Source: Pleurodeles waltl (taxonomy: Eukaryota; Chordata; Amphibia; Caudata; Salamandridae). From it: a stretch of DNA of 64,000 nucleotides. Location of the stretch: NCBI RefSeq assembly GCF_031143425.1, contig NC_090447.1:135241106-135305105 (forward strand), written 5' to 3'. Shown in pieces: positions 21,676 to 34,001 of the stretch (its first letter is position 1; every line of letters starts with the position of its first letter). The notes beneath the pieces are model-generated. The model had not been told where the DNA came from, ran no database searches, and worked only from the letters and a program-made list of their open reading frames with translations. The position numbers and the translations under genes were made by a program.

Positions 21676-23973
21676 TCACCCCATCTTGGATTCCCCTAGG
21701 TCTCTAGTTTTCAGAAATGCACAGGTTTGGTAGGTTTCCCTAGGTGCCGGCTGAGCTAAAGGCCAAAATCTACAGGTAGGCACTTCGCAAAAAACACCTC
21801 TGTTTTCTTCCAAAATTTTGGATGTGTCCACGTTGCGCTTTGGGGCGTTTCCTGTAGCGGGCGCTAGGCCTACCCACACAAGTGAGGTATCATTTTTATC
21901 GGGAGACTTGGGGGAACGCTGGGTGGAAGGAAATTTGTGGCTCCTCTCAGATTCCAGAACTTTCTGCCACAGAAATGTAAGGACCATGTGTTTTTTTAGC
22001 CAAATTTTGAGGTTTGCAAAGGATTCTGGGTAACAGAACCTGGTCCGAGCCCCGCAAGTCACCCCATCTTGGATTCCCCTAGGTCTCTAGTTTTCAGAAA
22101 TGCACAGGTTTGGTAGGTTTCCCTAGGTGCCGGCTGAGCTAGAGGCCAAAATCTACAGGTAGGCACTTCGCAAAAAACACCTCTGTTTTCTTCAAAAATT
22201 TTGGATGTGTCCACGTTGCGCTTTGGGGTGTTTCCTGTCGCGGGCTCTAGGCCTACCCACACAAGTGAGGTATCATTTTTATCGGGAGACTTGGGGGAAC
22301 GCTGGGTGGAAGGAACTTTGTGGCTCCTCTCAGATTCCAGAACTTTCTGCCACAGAAATGTGAGGAACATGTGTTTTTTTAGCCAAATTTTGAGGTTTGC
22401 AAAGGATTCTGGGTAACAGAACCTGGACCGAGCCCTGCAAGTCACCCCTCCTTGGATTCCCCTAGGTCTCTAGTTTTCAGAAATGCACAGGTTTAGTAGG
22501 TTTCCCTAGGTGCCGGCTGAGCTAGAGGCCAAAATATACAGGTAGGCACTTCGCAAAAAACACCTCTGTTTTCTTCCAAAAATTTGGATGTGTCCACGTT
22601 GCGCTTTGGGGCGTTTCCTGTTGCGGGCGCTAGGCCTACCCACACAAGTGAGGTATCATTTTTATCGGGAGACTTGGGGGAACGCTGGGTGGAAGGAAAT
22701 TTGTGGCTCCTCTCAGATTCCAGAACTTTCTGCCACAGAAATGTGAGGACCATGCGTTTTTTTAGCCAAATTTTGAGGTTTGCAAAGGATTCTGGGTAAC
22801 AGAACCTGGTCCGAGCCCCGCAAGTCACCCCATCTTGGATTCCCCTAGGTCTCTAGTTTTCAGAAATGCACAGGTTTGGTAGGTTTCCCTAGGTGCCGGC
22901 TGAGCTAAAGGCCAAAATCTACAGGTAGGCACTTCGCAAAAAACACCTCTGTTTTCTTCCAAAATTTTGGATGTGTCCACGTTGCGCTTTGGGGCGTTTT
23001 CTGTAGCGGGCGCTAGGCCTACCCACACAAGTGAGGTATCATTTTTATCGGGAGACTTGGGGGAACGCTGGGTGGAAGGAAATTTGTGGCTCCTCTCAGA
23101 TTCCAGAACTTTCTGCCACAGAAATGTAAGGACCATGTGTTTTTTTAGCCAAATTTTGAGGTTTGCAAAGGATTCTGGGTAACAGAACCTGGTCCGAGCC
23201 CCGCAAGTCACCCCATCTTGGATTCCCCTAGGTCTCTAGTTTTCAGAAATGCACAGGTTTGGTAGGTTTCCCTAGGTGCCGGCTGAGCTAGAGGCCAAAA
23301 TCTACAGGTAGGCACTTCGCAAAAAACACCTCTGTTTTCTTCAAAAATTTTGGATGTGTCCACGTTGCGCTTTGGGGTGTTTCCTGTCGCGGGCTCTAGG
23401 CCTACCCACACAAGTGAGGTATCATTTTTATCGGGAGACTTGGGGGAACGCTGGGTGGAAGGAACTTTGTGGCTCCTCTCAGATTCCAGAACTTTCTGCC
23501 ACAGAAATGTGAGGAACATGTGTTTTTTTAGCCAAATTTTGAGGTTTGCAAAGGATTCTGGGTAACAGAACCTGGACCGAGCCCTGCAAGTCACCCCTCC
23601 TTGGATTCCCCTAGGTCTCTAGTTTTCAGAAATGCACAGGTTTAGTAGGTTTCCCTAGGTGCCGGCTGAGCTAGAGGCCAAAATATACAGGTAGGCACTT
23701 CGCAAAAAACACCTCTGTTTTCTTCCAAAAATTTGGATGTGTCCACGTTGCGCTTTGGGGCGTTTCCTGTTGCGGGCGCTAGGCCTACCCACACAAGTGA
23801 GGTATCATTTTTATCGGGAGACTTGGGGGAACGCTGGGTGGAAGGAAATTTGTGGCTCCTCTCAGATTCCAGAACTTTCTGCCACAGAAATGTGAGGACC
23901 ATGCGTTTTTTTAGCCAAATTTTGAGGTTTGCAAAGGATTCTGGGTAACAGAACCTGGTCCGAGCCCCGCAAG
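21676..23973 (+). repeat. 1,149-bp three-monomer higher-order repeat, two tandem copies
   Basis: 21676-22824 and 22825-23973 carry the same three monomer variants in order, including TTCAAAAATTTTGG in the second monomer and GTTTAGTAGG plus ATATACAGG in the third. Only scattered differences are seen. Confidence 0.8.
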
Positions 23974-26900
23974 TCACCCCATCTTGGATTCCCCTAGGTC
24001 TCTAGTTTTCAGAAATGCACAGGTTTGGTAGGTTTCCCTAGGTGCCGGCTGAGCTAAAGGCCAAAATCTACAGGTAGGCACTTCGCAAAAAACACCTCTG
24101 TTTTCTTCCAAAATTTTGGATGTGTCCACGTTGCGCTTTGGGGCGTTTCCTGTAGCGGGTGCTAGGCCTACCCACACAAGTGAGGTATCATTTTTATCGG
24201 GAGACTTGGGGGAACGCTGGGTGGAAGGAAATTTGTGGCTCCTCTCAGATTCCAGAACTTTCTGCCACAGAAATGTAAGGACCATGTGTTTTTTTAGCCA
24301 AATTTTGAGGTTTGCAAAGGATTCTGGGTAACAGAACCTGGTCCGAGCCCCGCAAGTCACCCCATCTTGGATTCCCCTAGGTGTCTAGTTTTCAGAAATG
24401 CACAGGTTTGGTAGGTTTCCCTAGGTGCCGGCTGAGCTAAAGGCCAAAATCTACAGGTAGGCACTTCGCAAAAAACACCTCTGTTTTCTTCCAAAATTTT
24501 AAATGTGTCCACGTTGCGCTTTGGGGTGTTTCCTGTCGCGGGCTCTAGGCCTACCCACACAAGTGAGGTATCATTTTTATCGGGAGACTTGGGGGAACGC
24601 TGGGTGGAAGGAAATTTGTGGCTCCTCTCAGATTCCAGAACTTTCTGCCACAGAAATGTGAGGAACATGTGTTTTTTTAGCCAAATTTTGAGGTTTGCAA
24701 AGGATTCTGGGTAACAGAACCTGGTCTGAGCCCTGCAAGTCACCCCATCTTGGATTCCCCTAGGTCTCTAGTTTTCAGAAATGCACAGGTTTGGTAGGTT
24801 TCCCTAGGTGCCGGCTGAGCTAAAGGCCAAAATCTACAGGTAGGCACTTCGCAAAAAACACCTCTGTTTTCTTCCAAAATTTTGGATGTGTCCACGTTGC
24901 GCTTTGGGGCGTTTCCTGTAGCGGGCGCTAGGCCTACCCACACAAGTGAGGTATCATTTTTATCGGGAGACTTGGGGGAACGCTGGGTGGAAGGAAATTT
25001 GTGGCTCCTCTCAGATTCCAGAACTTTCTGCCACAGAAATGTAAGGACCATGTGTTTTTTTAGCCAAATTTTGAGGTTTGCAAAGGATTCTGGGTAACAG
25101 AACCTGGTCCGAGCCCCGCAAGTCACCCCATCTTGGATTCCCCTAGGTCTCTAGTTTTCAGAAATGCACAGGTTTGGTAGGTTTCCCTAGGTGCCGGCTG
25201 AGCTAGAGGCCAAAATCTACAGGTAGGCACTTCGCAAAAAACACCTCTGTTTTCTTCCAAAATTTTGGATGTGTCCACGTTGCGCTTTGGGGTGTTTCCT
25301 GTCGCGGGCTCTAGGCCTACCCACACAAGTGAGGTATCATTTTTATCGGGAGACTTGGGGGAACGCTGGGTGGAAGGAACTTTGTGGCTCCTCTCAGATT
25401 CCAGAACTTTCTGCCACAGAAATGTGAGGAACATGTGTTTTTTTAGCCACATTTTGAGGTTTGCAAAGGATTCTGGGTAACAGAACCTGGACCGAGCCCT
25501 GCAAGTCACCCCTCCTTGGATTCCCCTAGGTCTCTAGTTTTCAGAAATGCACAGGTTTAGTAGGTTTCCCTAGGTGCCGGCTGAGCTAGAGGCCAAAATA
25601 TACAGGTAGGCACTTCGCAAAAAACACCTCTGTTTTCTTCCAAAAATTTGGATGTGTCCACGTTGCGCTTTGGGGCTTTTCCTGTCGCGGGCGCTAGGCC
25701 TACCCACACAAGTGAGGTATCATTTCTATCGGGAGACTTGGGGGAACGCTGGGTGCAGGGCGCAGGAAACGCTGGGCGCAGGAAATTTGTGGCTCCTCTC
25801 AGATTCCAGAACTTTCTGCCACAGAAATGTAAGGAACATGTGTTTTTTTAGCCAACTTTTGAGGTTTGCAAAGGATTCTGGGTAACAGAACCTGGTCCGA
25901 GCCCCGCAACTCACCCCATCTTGGATTCCATTAGGACTCTAGTTTTCAGAAATGCACAGGTTTGGTAGGTTTCCCTAGGTGCCGGCTGAGCTAGAGGCCA
26001 AAATCTACAGGTAGGCACTTCGCAAAAAACACCTCTGTTTTCTTCCAAAATTTTGGATGTGTCCACGTTGCACTTTGGGTTGTTTCCTGTCGCGGGCGCT
26101 AGGCCTACCCACACAAGTGAGGTATCATTTTCATCGGGAGACTTGGGGGAACGCTGAGTGGAAGGAAATTTGTGGCTCCTCTCAGATTCCAGAACTTTCT
26201 GCCACAGAAATGTGAGGAACATGTGTTTTTTTAGCCAAATTTTGAGGTTTGCAAAGGATTCTGGGTAACACAACCTGGTCCGAGCCCCGCAAGTCACCCC
26301 TCCTTGGATTCCCCTAGGTCTCTAGTTTTCAGAAATGCACAGGTTTGGTAGGTTTCCTTAGGTGCCGGCTGAGCTAGAGGCCAAAATCTACAGGTAGGCA
26401 CTTCGCAAAAAACACCTCTGTTTTCTTCCAAAATTTTTGATGTGTCCACGTTGCGCTTTGGGGCGTTTCCTGTTGCGGGCGCTAGGCCTACCCACACAAG
26501 TGAGGTATCATTTTTATCGGGAGACTTGGGGGAACGCTGGGTGGAAGGAAATTTGTGGCTCCTCTCAGATTCCAGAACTTTCTGCCACAGAAATGTGAGG
26601 ACCATGCGTTTTTTTAGCCAAATTTTGAGGTTTGCAAAGGATTCTGGGTAACAGAACCTGGTCCGAGCCCCGCAAGTCACCCCATCTTGGATTCCCCTAG
26701 GTCTCTAGTTTTCAGAAATGCACAGGTTTGGTAGGTTTCCCTAGGTGCCGGCTGAGCTAAAGGCCAAAATCTACAGGTAGGCACTTCGCAAAAAACACCT
26801 CTGTTTTCTTCCAAAATTTTGGATGTGTCCACGTTGCGCTTTGGGGCGTTTCCTGTAGCGGGCGCTAGGCCTACCCACACAAGTGAGGTATCATTTTTAT

Positions 26901-28252
26901 CGGGAGACTTGGGGGAACGCTGGGTGGAAGGAAATTTGTGGCTCCTCTCAGATTCCAGAACTTTCTGCCACAGAAATGTAAGGACCATGTGTTTTTTTAG
27001 CCAAATTTTGAGGTTTGCAAAGGATTCTGGGTAACAGAACCTGGTCCGAGCCCCGCAAGTCACCCCATCTTGGATTCCCCTAGGTCTCTAGTTTTCAGAA
27101 ATGCACAGGTTTGGTAGGTTTCCCTAGGTGCCGGCTGAGCTAGAGGCCAAAATCTACAGGTAGGCACTTCGCAAAAAACACCTCTGTTTTCTTCCAAAAT
27201 TTTGGATGTTTCCACGTTGCGCTTTGGGGCGTTTCCTGTCGCGGGCGCTAGGCCTACCCACACAAGTGAGGTATCATTTCTATCGGGAGACTTGGGGGAA
27301 CGCTGGGTGCAGGGCGCAGGAAACGCTGGGCGCAGGAAATTTGTGGCTCCTCTCAGATTCCAGAACTTTCTGCCACAGAAATGTGAGGAACATGTGTTTT
27401 TTTAGCCAACTTTTGAGGTTTGCAAAGGATTCTGGGTAACAGAACCTGGTCCGAGCCCCGCAACTCACCCCATCTTGGATTCCATTAGGACTCTAGTTTT
27501 CAGAAATGCACAGGTTTGGTAGGTTTCCCTAGGTGCCGGCTGAGCTAGAGGCCAAAATCTACAGGTAGGCACTTCGCAAAAAACACCTCTGTTTTCTTCC
27601 AAAATTTTGGATGTGTCCACGTTGCACTTTGGGTTGTTTCCTGTCGCGGGCGCTAGGCCTACCCACACAAGTGAGGTATCATTTCTATCGGGAGACTTGG
27701 GGGAACGCTGGGTGCAGGGCGCAGGAAACGCTGGGCGCAGGAAATTTGTGGCTCCTCTCAGATTCCAGAACTTTCTGCCACAGAAATGTGAGGAACATGT
27801 GTTTTTTTAGCCAACTTTTGAGGTTTGCAAAGGATTCTGGGTAACAGAACCTGGTCCGAGCCCCGCAAGTCACCCCTCCTTGGATTCCCCTAGGTCTCTA
27901 GTTTTCAGAAATGCACAGGTTTGGTAGGTTTCCCTAGGTGCCGGCTGAGCTAGAGGCCAAAATCTACAGGTAGGCACTTCGCAAAAAACACCTCTGTTTT
28001 CTTCCAAAATTTTGGATGTGTCCACGTTGCGCTTTGGGGCGTTTCCTGTTGCGGGCGCTAGGCCTACCCACACAAGTGAGGTATCATTTTTATCGGGAGA
28101 CTTGGGGGAACGCTGAGTGGAAGGAAATTTGTGGCTCCTCTCAGATTCCAGAACTTTCTGCCACAGAAATGTGAGGAACATGTGTTTTTTTATCCAAATT
28201 TTGAGGTTTGCAAAGGATTCTGGGTAACAGAACCTGGTCCGAGCCCTGCAAG

Positions 28253-30550
28253 TCACCCCTCCTTGGATTCCCCTAGGTCTCTAGTTTTGAGAAATGCACA
28301 GGTTTAGTAGGTTTCCCTAGGTGCCGGCTGAGCTAGAGGCCAAAATCTACAGGTAGGCACTTCGCAAAAAACACCTCTGTTTTCTTCCAAAATTTTTGAT
28401 GTGTCCACGTTGCGCTTTAGGGCGTTTCCTGTTGCGGGCGCTAGGCCTACCCACACAAGTGAGGTATCATTTTTATCGGGAGACTTGGGGGAACGCTGGG
28501 TGGAAGGAAATTTGTGGCTCCTCTCAGATTCCAGAACTTTCTGCCACAGAAATGTGAGGACCATGCGTTTTTTTAGCCAAATTTTGAGGTTTGCAAAGGA
28601 TTCTGGGTAACAGAACCTGGTCCGAGCCCCGCAAGTCACCCCATCTTGGATTCCCCTAGGTCTCTAGTTTTCAGAAATGCACAGGTTTGGTAGGTTTCCC
28701 TAGGTGCCGGCTGAGCTAAAGGCCAAAATCTACAGGTAGGCACTTCGCAAAAAACACCTCTGTTTTCTTCCAAAATTTTGGATGTGTCCACGTTGCACTT
28801 TGGGTTGTTTCCTGTCGCGGGCGCTAGGCCTACCCACACAAGTGAGGTATCATTTTTATCGGGAGACTTGGGGGAACGCTGAGTGAAAGGAAATTTGTGG
28901 CTCCTCTCAGATTCCAGAACTTTCTGCCACAGAAATGTGAGGAACATGTGTTTTTTTAGCCAAATTTTGAGGTTTGCAAAGGATTCTGGGTAACAGAACC
29001 TGGTCCGAGCCCCGCAAGTCACCCCTCCTTGGATTCCCCTAGGTCTCTAGTTTTCAGAAATGCACAGGTGTGGTAGGTTTCCTTAGGTGCCGGCTGAGCT
29101 AGAGGCCAAAATCTACAGGTAGGCACTTCGCAAAAAACACCTCTGTTTTCTTCCAAAATTTTTGATGTGTCCACGTTGCGCTTTGGGGCGTTTCCTGTTG
29201 CGGGCGCTAGGCCTACCCACACAAGAGAGGTATCATTTTTATCGGGAGACTTGGGGGAACGCTGGGTGGAAGGAAATTTGTGGCTCCTCTCAGATTCCAG
29301 AACTTTCTGCCACAGAAATGTGAGGACCATGTGTTTTTTTAGCCAAATTTTGAGGTTTGCAAAGGATTCTGGGTAACAGAACCTGGTCCGGGCCCCGCAA
29401 GTCACCCCATCTTGGATTCCCCTAGGTCTCTAGTTTTCAGAAATGCACAGGTTTGGTAGGTTTCCCTAGGTGCCGGCTGAGCTAAAGGCCAAAATCTACA
29501 GGTAGGCACTTCGCAAAAAACACCTCTGTTTTCTTCCAAAATTTTTGATGTGTCCACGTTGCGCTTTAGGGCGTTTCCTGTTGCGGGCGCTAGGCCTACC
29601 CACACAAGTGAGGTATCATTTTTATCGGGAGACTTGGGGGAACGCTGGGTGGAAGGAAATTTGTGGCTCCTCTCAGATTCCAGAACTTTCTGCCACAGAA
29701 ATGTGAGGACCATGCGTTTTTTTAGCCAAATTTTGAGGTTTGCAAAGGATTCTGGGTAACAGAACCTGGTCCGAGCCCCGCAAGTCACCCCATCTTGGAT
29801 TCCCCTAGGTCTCTAGTTTTCAGAAATGCACAGGTTTGGTAGGTTTCCCTAGGTGCCGGCTGAGCTAAAGGCCAAAATCTACAGGTAGGCACTTCGCAAA
29901 AAACACCTCTGTTTTCTTCCAAAATTTTGGATGTGTCCACGTTGCACTTTGGGTTGTTTCCTGTCGCGGGCGCTAGGCCTACCCACACAAGTGAGGTATC
30001 ATTTTTATCGGGAGACTTGGGGGAACGCTGAGTGAAAGGAAATTTGTGGCTCCTCTCAGATTCCAGAACTTTCTGCCACAGAAATGTGAGGAACATGTGT
30101 TTTTTTAGCCAAATTTTGAGGTTTGCAAAGGATTCTGGGTAACAGAACCTGGTCCGAGCCCCGCAAGTCACCCCTCCTTGGATTCCCCTAGGTCTCTAGT
30201 TTTCAGAAATGCACAGGTGTGGTAGGTTTCCTTAGGTGCCGGCTGAGCTAGAGGCCAAAATCTACAGGTAGGCACTTCGCAAAAAACACCTCTGTTTTCT
30301 TCCAAAATTTTTGATGTGTCCACGTTGCGCTTTGGGGCGTTTCCTGTTGCGGGCGCTAGGCCTACCCACACAAGAGAGGTATCATTTTTATCGGGAGACT
30401 TGGGGGAACGCTGGGTGGAAGGAAATTTGTGGCTCCTCTCAGATTCCAGAACTTTCTGCCACAGAAATGTGAGGACCATGTGTTTTTTTAGCCAAATTTT
30501 GAGGTTTGCAAAGGATTCTGGGTAACAGAACCTGGTCCGGGCCCCGCAAG
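28253..30550 (+). repeat. Second 1,149-bp trimer block, two tandem copies
   Basis: 28253-29401 and 29402-30550 share variants absent from the 21.7-24.0-kb trimers: GCGCTTTAGGGCG, GAGTGAAAGGAAA, CACAGGTGTGGTAGG, ACACAAGAGAGG and GTCCGGGCCCC. This is an independent local duplication. Confidence 0.8.
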
Positions 30551-30933
30551 TCACCCCATCTTGGATTCCCCTAGGTCTCTAGTTTTCAGAAATGCACAGG
30601 TTTGGTAGGTTTCCCTAGGTGCCGGCTGAGCTAGAGGCCAAAATCTACAGGTAGGCACTTCGCAAAAAACACCTCTGTTTTCTTCCAAAATTTTGGATGT
30701 GTCCACGTTGCGCTTTGGGGTGTTTCTTGTCCCGGGCGCTAGGCCTACCCACACAAGTGAGGTATCATTTTTATCGGGAGACTTGGGGGAACGCTGGGTG
30801 GAAGGAAATTTGTGGCTCCTTTCAGATTCCAGAACTTTCTGCCACAGAAATGTGAGGAACATGTGTTTTTTTAGCCAAATTTTGAGGTTTGCAAAGGATT
30901 CTGGGTAACAGAACCTGGTCCGAGCCCCATAAG

Positions 30934-33900
30934 TCACCCCATCTTGGATTCCCCTAGGTCTCTAGTTTTCAGAAATGCACAGGTTTGGTAGGTTTCCCTA
31001 GGTGCCGGCTAAGCTAGAGGCCAAAATATACAGGTAGGCACTTCGCAAAAAACGCCTCTGTTTTCTTCCAAATATTTGGATGTGTACACGTTGCGCTTTG
31101 GGGCGTTTCCTGTAGCGGGCGCTAGGCCTACCTACACAAGTGAGGTATCATTTTTATCGGGAGACTAGGGGGGAACGCTGGGTGGAAGGAAATTTGTGGC
31201 TCCTCTCAGATTCCAGAACTTTCTGCCACAGAAATGTAAGGACCATGTGTTTTTTTTAGCCAAATTTTGAGGTTTGCAAAGGATTCTGGGTAACAGAATC
31301 TGGTCCGAGCCCCGCAAGTCACCCCATCTTGGATTCCCCTAGGTCTCTAGTTTTCAGAAATGCACAGGTTTGGTAGGTTTCCCTAGGTGCCGGCTGAGCT
31401 GGAGGCCAAAATCTACAGGTAGGCACTTCGCAAAAAACACCTCTGTTTTCTTCCAAAATTTGGGATGTGTCCACGTTGCGCTTTGGGGCGTTTCCTGTTG
31501 CGGGCGCTAGGCCTACCCACACAAGTGAGGTATCATTTTTATCGGGAGACTTGGGGGAACGCTGAGTGGAAGGAAATTTGTGGCTCCTCTCAGATTCCAG
31601 AACTTTCTGCCACAGAAATGTGAGGACCATGCGTTTTTTTAGCCAAATTTTGAGGTTTGCAAAGGATTCTGGGTAACAGAACTTGGTCCGAGCCCCGCAA
31701 GTCACCCCATCTTGGATTCCCCTAGGTCTCTAGTTTTCAGAAATGCACAGGTTTGGTAGGTTTCCCTAGGTGCCGGCTGAGCTAAAGGCCAAAATCTACA
31801 GGTAGGCACTTCGCAAAAAACACCTCTGTTTTCTTCCAAAATTTTGGATGTGTCCACGTTGCACTTTGGGTTGTTTCCTGTCGCGGGCGCTAGGCCTACC
31901 CACACAAGTGAGGTATCATTTTTATCGGGAGACTTGGGGGAACGCTGAGTGAAAGGAAATTTGTGGCTCCTCTCAGATTCCAGAACTTTCTGCCACAGAA
32001 ATGTGAGGAACATGTGTTTTTTTAGCCAAATTTTGAGGTTTGCAAAGGATTCTGGGTAACAGAACCTGGTCCGAGCCCCGCAAGTCACCCCTCCTTGGAT
32101 TCCCCTAGGTCTCTAGTTTTCAGAAATGCACAGGTGTGGTAGATTTCCTTAGGTGCCGGCTGAGCTAGAGGCCAAAATCTACAGGTAGGCACTTCGCAAA
32201 AAACACCTCTGTTTTCTTCCAAAATTTTTGATGTGTCCACGTTGCGCTTTGGGGTGTTTCTTGTCCCGGGCGCTAGGCCTACCCACACAAGTGAGGTATC
32301 ATTTTTATCGGGAGACTTGGGGGAACGCTGGGTGGAAGGAAATTTGTGGCTCCTTTCAGATTCCAGAACTTTCTGCCACAGAAATGTGAGGAACATGTGT
32401 TTTTTTAGCCAAATTTTGAGGTTTGCAAAGGATTCTGGGTAACAGAACCTGGTCCGAGCCCCATAAGTCACCCCATCTTGGATTCCCCTAGGTCTCTAGT
32501 TTTCAGAAATGCACAGGTTTGGTAGGTTTCCCTAGGTGCCGGCTAAGCTAGAGGCCAAAATATACAGGTAGGCACTTCGCAAAAAACGCCTCTGTTTTCT
32601 TCCAAATATTTGGATGTGTACACGTTGCGCTTTGGGGCGTTTCCTGTAGCGGGCGCTAGGCCTACCTACACAAGTGAGGTATCATTTTTATCGGGAGACT
32701 AGGGGGGAACGCTGGGTGGAAGGAAATTTGTGGCTCCTCTCAGATTCCAGAACTTTCTGCCACAGAAATGTAAGGACCATGTGTTTTTTTTAGCCAAATT
32801 TTGAGGTTTGCAAAGGATTCTGGGTAACAGAATCTGGTCCGAGCCCCGCAAGTCACCCCATCTTGGATTCCCCTAGGTCTCTAGTTTTCAGAAATGCACA
32901 GGTTTGGTAGGTTTCCCTAGGTGCCGGCTGAGCTGGAGGCCAAAATCTACAGGTAGGCACTTCGCAAAAAACACCTCTGTTTTCTTCCAAAATTTGGGAT
33001 GTGTCCACGTTGCGCTTTGGGGCGTTTCCTGTTGCGGGCGCTAGGCCTACCCACACAAGTGAGGTATCATTTTTATCGGGAGACTTGGGGGAACGCTGAG
33101 TGGAAGGAAATTTGTGGCTCCTCTCAGATTCCAGAACTTTCTGCCACAGAAATGTGAGGACCATGCGTTTTTTTAGCCAAATTTTGAGGTTTGCAAAGGA
33201 TTCTGGGTAACAGAACTTGGTCCGAGCCCCGCAAGTCACCCCATCTTGGATTCCCCTAGGTCTCTAGTTTTCAGAAATGCACAGGTTTGGTAGGTTTCCC
33301 TAGGTGCCGGCTGAGCTAAAGGCCAAAATCTACAGGTAGGCACTTCGCAAAAAACACCTCTGTTTTCTTCCAAAATTTTGGATGTGTCCACGTTGCACTT
33401 TGGGTTGTTTCCTGTCGCGGGCGCTAGGCCTACCCACACAAGTGAGGTATCATTTTTATCGGGAGACTTGGGGGAACGCTGAGTGAAAGGAAATTTGTGG
33501 CTCCTCTCAGATTCCAGAACTTTCTGCCACAGAAATGTGAGAAACATGTGTTTTTTTAGCCAAATTTTGAGGTTTGCAAAGGATTCTGGGTAACAGAACC
33601 TGGTCCGAGCCCCGCAAGTCACCCCTCCTTGGATTCCCCTAGGTCTCTAGTTTTCAGAAATGCACAGGTGTGGTAGATTTCCTTAGGTGCCGGCTGAGCT
33701 AGAGGCCAAAATCTACAGGTAGGCACTTCGCAAAAAACACCTCTGTTTTCTTCCAAAATTTTTGATGTGTCCACGTTGCGCTTTGGGGCGTTTCCTGTTG
33801 CGGGCGCTAGGCCTACCCACACAAGAGAGGTATCATTTTTATCGGGAGACTTGGGGGAACGCTGGGTGGAAGGAAATTTGTGGCTCCTCTCAGATTCCAG

Positions 33901-34001
33901 AACTTTCTGCCACAGAAATGTGAGGACCATGTGTTTTTTTAGCCAAATTTTGAGGTTTGCAAAGGATTCTGGGTAACAGAACCTGGTCCGGGCCCCGCAA
34001 G
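30934..34001 (+). repeat. 1,534-bp four-monomer higher-order repeat
   Basis: Diagnostic variants AACGCCTCTG, GGAGACTAGGGGGG, CAGAATCTGGTC and GAGCTGGAGG recur 1,534 bp apart (for example at about 31166 and 32700), and again near 34613 after an extra monomer. The copies differ from each other by an exchanged monomer, as gene conversion or unequal crossover would give. Confidence 0.75.
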